DNA from: Gliomastix tumulicola
Taxonomy: Eukaryota > Ascomycota > Sordariomycetes > Hypocreales > Bionectriaceae
Reading direction: 5' to 3'
DNA: 64,000 nucleotides
NCBI GenBank assembly: GCA_001599755.1
Contig: BCHX01000004.1
Coordinates: forward strand, 4,526,001 to 4,590,000
Shown here piece after piece: positions 53,609 through 64,000 of this stretch. Each line of letters begins with the position of its first letter. Position 1 is the stretch's first letter. The notes under the pieces are model-generated. The model was not told the origin of the DNA. It did not search any database and was given only the letters and a program-made list of their open reading frames with translations. The position numbers were made by a program, and so were the translations under genes.

Positions 53609-54037
53609 GTTGTCGCTGGGAATGAATGAAGGTTGTGGAGGATGTTGGAGCAAGTGTCGATGCCGGGGGTGGGGTTTTGACAGTCGTCTGATGTCTCCAT
53701 TTCAAGCTTGAGTCACAGCAACCTGCAGGGACTCATCCTAATATTGTCGGGGATCTTCTAGACGGGAAGCCTGCGCCCGCCGAGCTTTGGACGTCGCAAG
53801 GCTTCAAAGTGTTATCCGTGAAGGCCAAAGTTGAACAACACACTCTTGCTGTCCTGTGGGCCACATTTCCAAAGCCATTTTGTGTCTTGGGCTCACTCGG
53901 CACTGAGGCAGCTATTTGTATTGTACAATGTAGAGGGGAGAGCTTCACTGGTATGATCCCCACGACGCTCCAGCTAGGAGTCTTTCAACTGCCGTGACTG
54001 AAGCACCATGTCCACCAAGTACTCGATTCCGGCGAAC
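53609..54037. other. Intergenic region between HET and O-methyltransferase genes
   Basis: Promoter side of the HET gene and 3' side of the methyltransferase gene. Nothing else visible. Confidence 0.45.
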
Positions 54038-54712
54038 TCATGAATCCAGCACGGTCGCGAACACATAACCGTTGAATACCGGCGTCGGGAGACTTGGGTG
54101 GCAGTGCACTGTGGGCACCAGCGTAGCCTTGACTCTGCTGTCCCTCCCAATCTTGGTCAAGATGGTGTCCTCCTTGTCCTCCCCTACAGCATCGTCACCG
54201 AACATGGAAGCCACCACGTCGTCTAGGAAGATGCATCCATTCGGCCGCGTGACCTTGACGGCGAGATTAAACTGCTCGAACTTGTCCACAAAGTCGGCGT
54301 CGATGTACACCAGATCGAAACGTCTTCCCTCCCCGGCGAGTCTCGGCAGCACATCTGTCGCTGATCCCAACAGCACCTCGACATCGAGGCCCTTGACATT
54401 CTCAAGCGCCACGTCTCGATGCTTGGGCTCGATCTCGATGCTCGTGACCTTGGCGCCGGCCTCCGCGAAGCAGATTGAGCCATAGCCACCGAGTGTTCCG
54501 ATCTCCAACACCGACTTGGCTCCCATGACCTGGGCCAAGATTGCCAGGTGCTGCCCGGCTAGGGCACCGACATTGATAGGGGGGATGCCCTTGGCTTGCG
54601 TGTTGGATACGGCGTACTCGAGTCTCGGGTTGGGTCGGATGAATGCCTTGGTGGCTTGTGCGTCTAGCTTCGGGGCCTCGCGGAAGTTATCGAAATTGAT
54701 GGCCTTCTCCAT
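54038..54712 (-). CDS. SAM-dependent O-methyltransferase (caffeoyl-CoA OMT type)
   Basis: One exon, 224 residues from the ATG at 54712. It is a class-I Rossmann methyltransferase of the cation-dependent family 3: GALAGQHLAILAQVMGAKSVLEIGTLGGYGSICFAEAG (motif I, SAM glycine loop), VTSIEIEPKHRDVALEN (acidic ribose ligand), GSATDVLPRL, FDLVYIDADF (metal Asp), and NGCIFLDDVV (second metal Asp pair). Such enzymes methylate catechol hydroxyls. The size (220-230) is normal. Neighbours include transporters and a divergent regulator further right, which would fit a small secondary or detoxification pathway, but no core biosynthetic enzyme is in the window. Confidence 0.9.
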   Translation of the reverse strand: MEKAINFDNFREAPKLDAQATKAFIRPNPRLEYAVSNTQAKGIPPINVGALAGQHLAILAQVMGAKSVLEIGTLGGYGSICFAEAGAKVTSIEIEPKHRDVALENVKGLDVEVLLGSATDVLPRLAGEGRRFDLVYIDADFVDKFEQFNLAVKVTRPNGCIFLDDVVASMFGDDAVGEDKEDTILTKIGRDSRVKATLVPTVHCHPSLPTPVFNGYVFATVLDS

Positions 54713-55221
54713 TGTTTCCCTTATCGCTTGATGGTACTGCAGAGGAGATAGATGAATGACACTGCGGATGATGATAGTTGGGTAGCTTCGGAGAAGAGTA
54801 CACCCCAATCACATGGGAGGGGGAAGGGCACGATAAATATACTTTTAGACTTAAAGCGATATGCCGATTCCTTCAGCAATTTGCCGTTCGGCAATCGATT
54901 CATTCATCTTTCGGATTGGTTGAAAAGGCCGACTACGACGTAGGCGTGCTTCGGCTGTGCCTTGAGTCCACCTATCAGGACGCGAGTTTTCCCCGAGCAC
55001 GTCGGCTTTCAGAAAGGCCCGGCATCCTGCCATCCACCACTTGAAATCAAACCACAAGGGCTCACAGGCTCGTATTCATCATATTCCTTCCCTTGTTGGT
55101 GCCGATCAATGGAGTGCTTAGTGGACAGCGACCTTTCAAACCCATATGAACAACTCGGAATCAATCTAAGCCAGAGACATCTTGCTTCTCAAGGCAGCAC
55201 TGTATGCGAAGAATCTGTCAC
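54713..55221. other. Intergenic region, no gene seen
   Basis: 509 bases between the methyltransferase start and the 3' end of the membrane-protein gene. No motif recognised. Confidence 0.45.
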
Positions 55222-57595
55222 TTAAGACATCCTTTTCGCAATGGTTGAACTTGCAAAAGCGGAGGCAGTCCAGATAACCGTGAGATAGACCGCGTTGGGA
55301 GGGGAAAACCTAAGCCAAGTCAGTCAGTCCGCCAGATCACGCCTATAATCCACCATGATTGAGCACATACCATTCGCAACTCAGGGCAATGAATCCAAAC
55401 CAAAAGATCCACTGAGCAGCCCAAAGCAGGAGCATACCGAGCATCACCACCGCGTACAGTCGGAGGCTAGCCGTATCAAAAGCCTCGTCCCTCTTGTTCC
55501 CAACCAACAGCGTGCCATACGCGGTGAAATGTGTCTGACCGCCACGCATGGAAGATTCCCGGGATGAGCCGATGTCGATGCCTAAATACTCGGAGAGCGT
55601 CTCGCTAAGCTGCGTCCAGTGGTCCTCCAGCTGCTCTCGCCACGTTTGGGGAGTGTTCGATGTTGGTCCGGTTCTCATCCACGAGGGCAAATCGGCCCTT
55701 GCGTTCTCGGCTAGGCGCTTCATCCTCGCTACGGCTCGCACGGATTGGATGATAAGAAGACCTAGAACACCAAGCCACATAAGGGCCCCGATGTACATGC
55801 TTCTAGCCAGTTGTCCCCTTTCCGCGTGGTGTAAGTCCCTGAAGTAATAGTTGTGCTGAACCCCATAGCTGACAGTCGACATGATGTAGTATGATGCGAG
55901 TGACTGAAGTATGACTTCTGAGAATAACGAAGACACTGCTCCGGAGAGACTCAACCCTCCGAATGGCTGAATGCACAAGGGTATGATGGCTACCCAGCCA
56001 AACCGAGGCATTGTACACCAGAGGAGGACTAGCTGAATGATTGGTGTCTCTTCAAAGCCGGGGGTTGTCTGCACGAGAATCGCACTGGCATAGTATGCAA
56101 CAAGCTGTACTGCTGCCATCGAGACGCTGGCGAAAAACCATGGAATGGCGAACATCCGTGATGAAGAGCGGCCTCCACTTTGGCCAGTGTCTTTGCCTCC
56201 TCGACGGAGGCTAATAGCGAAAACAGATGCCGCATTGACCAGAGCAAAGCTCGACAGCTGCCATCTGTTGGATGCCGAGTGTTCCGATGCTGTGTCGCGG
56301 AGAGTCCATCGCCATGGAATCAAGTCTTGGATGGTAGGTGCTGCGAGCTGGCGCCAGTTGTCGGGAAGACCATGCCAGTCCGGCACATCCCAGCAAAGAT
56401 CGTGAAGCCATGTCACGTAATCAATCCGTGTCTCGAAGAAATGGCATGACCCTCCGCAAGAGTCATAGCTGACACTGCGGCAGAAGCACGCTCGCTCAAC
56501 GGCGGGCACAACCTCGCAGTAGCCACTAGAGTCTAGTCCGCAGGCTTCCGTGGTGCACTGGCTCGACAGCTCGACAACCTTCTCTGGCATGTCTGTGAAG
56601 CACTTAGGCCAGTGCCAATCCTTAGTGGCCACATACGCGGACCCCGTGATCTTGAGCCCGTCCCACCAGTGCTCAGGCAAGGACGAAGGGCCACACGTAG
56701 CATGCATCCATATACGCTGCCTCGTCAGATCCAACAGCCCAGACTGCGAGCAGGGTTCGCGATTCGTGTCTATGGTGAAAGCAGCGCAGACGCAAGTTCT
56801 GTCAAAGTACTCGCCGTATCCAATCGTACGGCCCGTGAGATCGTACCCGACAGTGTCAAACCCCAGCGAGATCATGGAGTGCCAAGCGTCGCTGTACTCC
56901 CATGGACGAGCCGTATTTCCTGTATGCCTCGTCGCTTCTGTAAAGCTACAAGACCCCAGTACGTGCTCGAAGCTCTCCATCGATGGAGAGGAGGAGGAGG
57001 CGCCGGTCAGACATGCCGGGGCCTTTGAAGTCGTGTCAACGGTCGCGTACCCTCGAGCGAGTGAGGCCGGCGATAGGCTGTCCAGACCATTCGCATCGCC
57101 GACGTCAGAGAGCCATGTCCGGCCGGTGATATTCTGAACCCAATGATACAGCTGCGCTTTGGCAAGGACCGAGCGACCGCAGTAAGGCAGATATTCCCGG
57201 ATAATATCGGGGGAGAACGTGGTGCTGAGGCAGCTCAGCTCGGTCAGCCATTGGTTGTGTGTGCAGATGAACAAGAAATGCGCGGTGCAGCGCTTTTTTG
57301 TGCACTGCGTCAAGGCGCCCAGCCAGGTAGTTTGATCTTGCTGAGCGATGCACTGCGGCATCGCCGTCAGGTCTTCGGGATTAACCCAGCCGTCATAGTT
57401 GTCTTGGATGGTGATGAGATCATCCCCGTTGCCATCCCCGTTGGAGACTTCGCTGGAGGTTTGGATGGCGGCGCCTGTGATGTCCAGTGTTAATAGGTTG
57501 GCGCTGAAGACGAAGTTGGGGGCTGAAATGCCTGCTGCTGCTTGGCCGCAAAGCCCGGCCATCAAGAGCAGACGACAAATGCCAGAGGCCTTCAT
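55222..57595 (-). CDS. Cysteine-rich ectodomain, multi-pass membrane protein
   Basis: Exons 55371-57595 and 55222-55309 join (TG|G) to 770 residues. The intron (GTATGT...gactgactgac...TTAG) replaces a shorter tail read through it and restores a last hydrophobic helix (AVYLTVIWTASAFASSTIA). A signal peptide (1-21) leads to about 440 extracellular residues with roughly 26 Cys arranged as pairs (QCTKKRC, CVC, CTTEAC, CFC) and N-glycosylation sites. After a short link come about five membrane helices (FALVNAASVFAIS, AIPWFFASVSMAAVQLVAYYASAIL, SMYIGALMWLGVLGLLIIQSV and others), then a cytosolic part, and two more at the end. I know no named family. It could be a surface receptor or sensor, but that is a guess from topology. 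Confidence 0.78.
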
Positions 57596-58079
57596 CTTGA
57601 CAATGCTGCTGTACTAGAGATTTGACAGAGGAAAGCTTCGGGATTGCCGTTGATTCATCTGCGTTAGCATTTGCGCTTTTTCAACAGCTGCGCGAGGGGT
57701 TTGGAATGCAACGAGGCAGACATGGAATGGGGTTGGTTGTTGGTTTCATGCTGACGTATGCCCATATCAATCTGCCTGGCCTAATTATTGGCCACCTGCG
57801 GGAGGCCGAACCACGAGCCAGCATAGCCAATCAATTTCTTCCGATAAGGAAGGTTATGGGCGCTTGAGAACAACCAACTTCAGGGCTTCAGTAAGCTCCT
57901 ATCGAGCCCACTTGTGAGTCTCGTGGGTGCCCTTCTGGCGATGGAGGGCCATCACGACAAACACTCGAAGCAATCTTCTTTTTTTTTTTTAAGTGCTAGC
58001 CTGCTCCTTCTGATCATGTAACTAAGGTAGCTCTTCACCGGTACTTGTTGCGATACGTGTCACCCGCTATGATTTATCA
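57596..58079. other. Intergenic region with a poly-T tract
   Basis: Upstream DNA of the membrane-protein gene and the 3' end of the MFS gene. A T run is at about 57979-57991. No gene seen. Confidence 0.45.
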
Positions 58080-59877
58080 CTAAACATCCTTCTTGCCCAC
58101 CACGCCGCCCTTCCGCAGGCCAAACCACAAAACCACCGTCACGGTGCCGCAGCTGGCAAAAATGGTCCAGAACGCTGCCCTGTATCCCTTCATCAGCGCA
58201 TCCTCGCTATTCTCGAGCCCCGACTGCTCAGTTACGGACGCAGCGATGGCGGCCGTGATGGCGAGGCCGACGGAGTTGCCGAACTGAGACACTACGTTGA
58301 AGACACCGCCGGCGAGGGACTGGACTTCCGGCGGGAAGGCTTCAGAGATGATCAGATTCGACGCCGTGAAGAGAACTGGTCATTGCATCAGTCAAGTTTG
58401 AGTAAGGAGAAGAAGAGAGCCAATTTGTGTGACCTACCATCCGGATTCACTGGTGACAGGAACAACGCCCAGAACGGGCGGTACCAGTACTTTTCCCCAA
58501 CACCGACCGTGGCCATGAGAGGCGCTGCGATCATGGTGATCAGCGCCGACACGACGGTGAGTGTGCGCACTTTCACCCGGGAGATGAGGAAGCCCGTGGC
58601 GACGTTGGCGGCCACACCCATGACAACGTGGGCAATGAACCTCAGTGAGCTGTCCATGGCCGAGAGTCCTTCTACTTCTTGGAAGCTGGGTGAGAAATTG
58701 TTAGCATCTGGATCGATCAAGGGATGACGTGCAGGGCGTCGACTGACTATAGAGTGGTGAAGTACTCGATCCCGTTGAGGGACGCCCAGCACAGGAAGAC
58801 GGCGATGCAGATAGAAGTGAAGGCCCAATTACGCCAGACCTTGTTCGGGATCAAGGCCGGACGATCGCGCTTGACCTGGAAGTTCATCCAGAAGGGAAAG
58901 GCCGCGAGGAGGGCAACCGACACAGCAAGTAGAGCGAGGTTCTGGGGGTCATCCAACCGCTTGTACGAGGAGGATGTCATGGCGAGGACATAGAGCAACA
59001 TCCCCAAGGCCGCACTGATAATCACGACGCCGACCCAGTCAATCTCGTGCGCAAGTCGGTATCTTCTCGTCTTCTCCGTGATCACCTTGACCGCCGGCAG
59101 GGACCAGATCGACGCGACTGAGAGGCACGCGTTGATAATGGCCATCATGTAATACGCCCATCGCCAGCCAATCGTGTCGGTAAAGATCCCGCCCAAGACC
59201 AGTCCCAGAGCGTAGCCAAGCGGGCTGCCCATGCCGTTGATGGCGAATGCGGCGTTGCGCCACGGCCCTCGTGGGAATGTATTCGTGATGAGACTGACGG
59301 CCGTGGGCAGACACATGGAAATGGCCACGCCCAGGAGCGTCCGGAAGGTGATGATCTGCGCCGCCGTCTGCGACAAGCCCGCAGCTACAGTGAAGGCCGC
59401 GAAGAGGAAGCTCCCCGTCACCCACATCAGCTTCGGCCCGACCACGTCCGCGACGGCGCCAAAGAGGAGGAGCAGACAGCCTGCGGCGAGGGCGTACACG
59501 GCGGCGGGCCAGAGGATGAGGCTCTGGGAGAGGTTGGTATCGCGGGCGATGCGCGGGAGGGCGGCAATCAGGATGCCGGAGCCCATTGTGTTGAGGAAGC
59601 TGATGCCCGAGAGGGTGACGATGACGGTGACGGCTCGCGTCTTCGAGATACTGAGGGATGGAGCAGCGCCGGCGTCGGGTGCGGGTGGTTCCTCCATTGT
59701 CATCGGCTCTAGACTGGCGTGCTGGCCTGACGAGGCTTCAGGAGTAATGGCGATAGAATCATCTTGGGCTTGCGATGCTGCTGATCTTGGATCTGGGGAG
59801 AAGGCCTTCGAGCGAAAAGACCAGCTGGTACGGGCGTGGTCGATGCCCTTGGTGATGATGCCAAAGTCTTGAGCCAT
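58080..59877 (-). CDS. MFS exporter of the DHA2 (14-helix drug:H+ antiporter) family
   Basis: Exons 58748-59877, 58438-58685 and 58080-58375 join in frame to 557 residues. A cytosolic N terminus of about 80 residues precedes the first helix (VTVIVTLSGISFLNTMGSGILIAALP). WPAAVYALAAGCLLLLFGAVADVVGPK carries motif A, and LLGVAISMCLPTAVSLI and NAAFAINGMGSPLGYALGLVLGGIF carry motif C-like glycines. YFTTLYFQEVEGLSAMDSSLRF across the first splice is the typical loop of this family. Fourteen helices fit. An upstream in-frame ATG at 59925 would add a hydrophobic 16-residue leader and is less likely. The donor of intron 1 is GTCAGT, an unusual but tolerated form. The substrate is probably a small organic compound or drug. 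Confidence 0.9.
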
Positions 59878-60167
59878 TGTCGTTGAGTGGTAGCACAATA
59901 TTTGAGTCCACAGAAGAAGCAGCATTCCCCTGCGGGATGGCGTACGTAGTTAAATATGACCGCAGCTCATGCTAGCTGACGGGGATTTGATTCCCTCTCG
60001 TCAACCAAGTGGAGTGGTCTACGCCCTGCGCTTGTCAGATTCACGCGACTGGACACTCGATGACGCTAGATCGTTTCATTGGGGTCAAACGAGTCATATT
60101 GGAGAGCGAGCGGAAGTTCCTTTGAACATTGCATGCAAGCCCTCCATGCTTCAAAACACCCCTGAGT

Positions 60168-61859
60168 CTAAGTAGTGAATCGCCAGGGGTTGGTGTCGCC
60201 CGTCTCAGCCTGCCTCTTCTCCAGCTGCTCATTCTTCCGCAGCACCCACCACCGAACAACCAAGCAGCAGATGATCGACAGCCCGCAGCCCGCAATGATG
60301 ATGCCACCGCCCATCTAGTACCGCGGCGCCTGGTGCGTCAGGAAGAAGTACGGCGAGAACCAGTGCGTGACGCTGCTGGCGCAGTTGGCGATGGCGACGA
60401 GGGCCGCCCTCTTCGTGCGCGGCCGGGGCACGACGGACGTCTCCCACGAGATGTGCAGGTTGAGGGCGATGAAGGGCCCGCTGCAGAGGAGGAAGAGGCT
60501 GAAGTAGCGGGGCCCCGTCTCGAGGGTCGAGATCATGATGACGGTGCCGACGAGGGCGATGATCATGGACCCGACGATGTGCCAGCAGTGCTCGAGGAGC
60601 TTGCCGCTGGTCCACGAGAGGGCGATGCAGACCATGTAGGAGAAGACGTAGGGCGGTGCTTGGAGGAGGTAGGTGTTGGTCTCGGAGAAGTTGAACGTCT
60701 TGAGGATCTGAGGGGGGGAGTCTCGGTCAGCCATGCATGGCTCTGGGGATCGATTCTTCGATCATGGTAGCTTACCGAGGGGAAGAAGTCCTTGAAGGAC
60801 TGGGCAACAATCACGGAGAAGTGAAGGGCCGCAAACATCCACGTAAAGGGGTCCTTGGCCGCCAGAACCACACCTCCCCAGTAGTCTCCCTCGTCGTCCT
60901 CCGAGATACCACCAGCGGAGACGAGGGCTCTGTACTGGGCCATCTCCGACTCCTCGGCAGTCATGAAGTACGTTCCCGTGTTGGAGGGCCACTTAGGGAT
61001 GAACCAGAATGACACCACGGCGACAATGATGCTAACGGCTCCCTCAAGGAGTACGAACCACTGGAAAGGGCCAATGTTAGTTCTGCATTGCTGATTCCGT
61101 AGGCACGATCCAGTGTAAATAACTCACCTGCCACGAAGCAAGGCCGGCAAGCTCCTTCATGTTGGTCAACACAGCCGCAGCCAGGAGACCAGAGATGACA
61201 TTCGAGATGATATTGCCCGCGTGCCAGATACTCATACGCAGAGGAGACTCCTGCTTCGTGTACCAGGAGGATGTCATGAGAGACACACCGGGGACGAACG
61301 GACCCTCCGTGACTCCCACCAGGAAGCGGCACAGGATGAAGGACCAGGGCGTCGTCATGGCCGTCATGCAGATGGTCACGGCAGACCAGGCGAGCATCAT
61401 GCAGGGCAGCAGGATACGCGGGTTCCCCTTGGCCAGGATGACGTTGCCAGGGACCTGGGAGATGATGTAGCCGACGTAGAACATGGAAATGCCCGCAGAC
61501 CACTGCGTGTCGGTCATGTGAAGATCGGACTGCATGCCAGCGAGACGGGCATTGGAGACGTTGATTCGATCGAGATAGCTGCAATTGGAGGCAACGGTTA
61601 GAGCAAAGGTACTGAAACGCAGAAGAGGTTGTGCGTACTTCATCAAGAGCATCAGCGTGATGCATGGGAGGAACTTCCAGTCAAGCTTTCGGACAAGAGA
61701 CTTCTCGATCTTCTTCCGCTCCTCGGGAGACTTGTACCTGATGAGAGGGAACTGCTCGAGATAGGAGTCCAGAACAGACTGCTCGAGCTGCTCCTCAGCG
61801 ACCTTGGACGTCTTGGACTCCAAGGAGACTCGCTCGGTGGTCTTCTCCGCGTCTGCCAT
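60168..61859 (-). pseudogene. Dal5-like (allantoate permease family) MFS transporter with a premature TAG
   Basis: Exons 61639-61859, 61128-61578, 60776-61060 and 60168-60707 join in frame to 499 codons. All the landmarks are there: LDRINVSNARLAGMQSDL, WSAGISMFYVGYIISQVPGN, RFLVGVTEGPFVPGVSLMTSSWYTKQE, RMSIWHAGNIISN. At codon 450, before MGGGIIIAGCGLSIICC, a TAG (60315-60317) stands where family members usually have Gln or another residue (here one step from CAG). Past it the frame stays open for 48 more codons, covering the last membrane helix and a cytosolic tail, to a TAG at 60168-60170. The product would lose helix 12. Function may be lost or reduced. No other damage was seen. Family substrates are carboxylates, allantoate, vitamins and the like. 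Confidence 0.85.
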
Positions 61860-62627
61860 GGCTGTTGTCTTCGTGATTAGTGGTGCTGATGGAGTGGAAG
61901 AAGAGTATGAAGCGAGGTGCTGAAGGATGTCGACAGGCCGATTCTAGGTAGCGGTATGATCAGCGTATATATACGGCTTCGTCGAGACTCTTGGCACTTG
62001 TCGGACGTGAGCTCCCTCCTGGAGGACTACAGCTCTGGGGCAATCTCCATTCCGGGGTTAAAGTTGGCTGGAGGAGTTTGGTCTGAACAAGCTTATTGCA
62101 CGAGGTGCGGGGAAGATGTTCCCTGTGTGCTTGCTAGGGCAGGAGTAAAGGCTGGGGTAGACTGATCATCAGGGATCCCTTCGTGAGGCCTCAACTGAGG
62201 CCTGGCAGACGGTGAAGGATCGATGGTTCCGTAGCCCCGGCTCGGGTCCGGACCGAAGCTGTGTGGTGGTGAACTTCGTGTTCTTAGCGCGAGCGAGTCA
62301 TGATCACACGGCTGCCCACATTCCGCCCTCTTTTTATGCCGGCTTATCCTAGCTCAAGCTGTGAAAATTTGGGAATTCTAACTGGCTATCGGACAAGGTC
62401 CGAAGTCCACCGTCGGCCCTCGTCCGACAGTTGAGCATTCACCCTGGCATTGTAGTTCCCCATCCCCCGCCTCCAAGAACTCGATCAGCAGTCTAGAACT
62501 TCGGCCTAGGTCTAAGATTATCAGCTGGGGGGACTCTGGAGATTCCCCGACCCTATTTCGACTAGGATCCAGCGGGGGGTCCGTCCGTCGGAACAGAAAC
62601 CTGCAGCGGCCGAGAGGCTTCACGAGA
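61860..62627. promoter_or_regulatory. Divergent promoter between the permease and the Zn2Cys6 gene
   Basis: The 768-base gap separates two genes facing outward. It contains several CGG/CCG triplets, the target half-sites of Zn2Cys6 factors, including CGG-N7-CCG near 62238-62250. This would suit control of both genes by the adjacent regulator, but CGG is frequent in this genome and the match is unproven. Confidence 0.4.
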
Positions 62628-64000
62628 ATGACGGGACTGCCTCGACTGCCTGCTTGCCGGCAGTGCTATCAGCGGAAGGTCAAGTGTGATTCAAGGCGGC
62701 CGCGATGTGAGGCCTGTACGAAGAACGACTCCGAGTGCGTCTTTACTGACCCAGCAACGGGTGAGATTGTTTCGAGACAGTGAGTCTTTGCCTACTTGGC
62801 CTGTGGAGGCACTCTGAACCAGTTGAGCTGACCCAAACAACCTCATCTATTACCGCAGAGAACTCGCAGATTTGGAACGGAATGTCCAGCAACTTTCAGG
62901 GGCTGCTGAGAATGAGAGCCCACAAACCCAAGATGAGCAGAACACAAATCCCGAACACGAAGAGGAGGCAGGCGCCAGAGCTGTCCAGGGCAGTGGTCTA
63001 AGGTCGGTGCAGCAGCAGCAGTATTGTCAGAAAGGACGGACACATCACTGACAAGTATCAGCTTTATGAGCCCTCTGTTAAACGACCAAGAATGGAGGCA
63101 AAGCAACGCCTATGTCTTGCGAAGTCTTGCAAATCCCTCCGCCACGGCTGACCTTAACGTCGAACCAAACGACCTCCCGCAAGCCGACGAAGCCAAAGTC
63201 CTATTTGACTCCTAGTCAGCCACCTCTTCCTACATTTTATTTTACGCTTTATCAGATGCTGATAGTATTTCTGCAGTCTCCGATCTTTTCACATTCACAA
63301 CCCGATTCTCCTGCGCCAGGATGTCCTCGCTCTTTACGATCGAATGTTCCAGTGTGACACACGCCAGGAACAGCCCAGCAAGCATGACTTGTTCAGGACA
63401 TTCATGGTGCTGGGACTGGGCTCTATCCTTCCCTACCGGCGGGACCAGCACCGACACAATCCCTTTGGATATTACCTGTCCGCAATGCGCAACTTTGATC
63501 GCTTCTTGATACGAGATGGGTTGGATCCTATCCAGGATCTCTTGCTGGTCATGAGGTTCGGCATCTACCACCATCATATCGGGACCTCTATCTGGGCCAT
63601 GACTAGGTTGTGCGTGCGCATGTGCATCGAGCAGGGGCTTCACAAGCGAAATGATATATTACCCAGTGGCGGTCTGCTTGAAGAGCAAATGCGGCGTCGA
63701 GTCTTCTGGATTTGCTACATGATGGATCGATACAGCTCGATTACTCTGAACCGACCGTTTGCGATCAAGGATAGCGACATCGAGATTGGCTTGCCCGCCG
63801 ATACAGACGACCAATATCTGGGGACGATTCAGTCTGCGGCCCTCAAATTTGATGATCTCGTCAACACGTCACCGCCCATAGCGGGAACAGAGATGAGTGC
63901 ATTCGTCTCGTGTGTTAAGCTACGGCAGATATCGTCTCGCATCTGCCGATACTTCGCCGACACCATGAACAAACAATTATCCACCAGAGCAGGGCACGAC
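62628..64000 (+). CDS. Zn2Cys6 transcription factor, C terminus beyond the window
   Basis: Exons 62628-62779, 62859-63002, 63062-63214 and 63277-64000 join in frame, giving about 391 residues to the window end, still open. Near the N terminus (14-42) is the binuclear zinc cluster with spacing C-x2-C-x6-C-x6-C-x2-C-x6-C. A short coiled-coil (ELADLERNVQQL) and an acidic linker follow. Then comes the fungal-specific MHR domain: AKVLFDSYLRSFHIHNPILL, DRMFQCDTRQ, FRTFMVLGLGSILPYRRD, YYLSAMRNFDRFLI, WAMTRLCVRMCIEQGLHK, RRRVFWICYMMDRYSSITLNRPFAI. The third donor (GTCAGC) and the second (GTCGGT) are non-typical, so those junctions are less certain, though the frame across them yields conserved sequence. 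It faces the permease promoter, which is a likely target by position. Confidence 0.88.

Noticed and set aside
1..64000. tRNA or rRNA genes, CRISPR arrays, bacterial-type operons
   Set aside because: No cloverleaf with A and B boxes was spotted by eye, no regularly spaced repeats exist, and the genes are eukaryotic with introns.

Overview
The window is nuclear DNA of a filamentous ascomycete, probably a Sordariomycete-type mould. The signs are many short spliceosomal introns (about 50-120 nt, GTRNGT...CTRAY...YAG), GC-rich coding DNA, HET-domain genes, Zn2Cys6 and MFS genes, and an LTR retrotransposon destroyed by C-to-T/G-to-A mutation of the repeat-induced point mutation (RIP) type. No tRNA, rRNA or CRISPR array was seen.

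Left arm, 1-35 kb, is mostly conserved core genes. In order: a possible 3' gene end (2-250), a disordered nuclear-type protein (1213-3633), a secreted EEP-fold phosphoesterase (5122-6184), a 3.4-kb gene-free stretch, the inositol hexakisphosphate kinase KCS1 (9584 uORF, CDS 9595-13855), a Rho-like GTPase with an in-frame stop (14867-16473), a PhoD alkaline phosphatase (16866-19141, minus), ALG14 (20150-21091), mitoribosomal mS23/Rsm25 (21221-21996, minus), a mitochondrial PPR protein (22411-24267), COX8 (24551-24851, minus), the MTR4 exosome helicase (25595-28946), DSC3 (29640-30506, minus), IMA1 (31020-32861), a double NTF2/SnoaL-like protein (33281-34123, minus) and a 63-aa secreted cysteine protein (34997-35188).

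Middle, 35.7-43.6 kb: one Ty3/gypsy LTR retrotransposon (35696-43614) on the minus strand. It has 496-bp LTRs, an intact CCAAC target-site duplication and a polypurine tract. Recognisable but stop-riddled gag, protease, RT, RNase H and integrase remain, plus an extra ORF on the opposite strand next to its 3' LTR. RIP has removed nearly every CpA/TpG and CpG; only the outermost ends of each LTR escaped. The element sits between a TATA box and the start codon of a HET gene.

Right arm, 43.6-64 kb, is an accessory region. It holds a HET-domain gene (43687-45351), a relic of a divergent permease/dioxygenase pair whose 5' halves and shared promoter are deleted (45885-47590), an F-box gene (48193-49671), an atypical kinase-like gene (50148-51245), a second HET gene (51524-53608), a SAM O-methyltransferase (54038-54712), a cysteine-rich polytopic membrane protein (55222-57595), a DHA2-type MFS exporter (58080-59877), a Dal5-like permease with a premature TAG (60168-61859), and a divergent Zn2Cys6 regulator cut off by the window end (62628-64000). 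HET, F-box and kinase-like genes packed beside a RIPped element suggest an allorecognition/self-defence neighbourhood. The distal part looks like a small transport/metabolism group with its own regulator. These functional groupings are inference.
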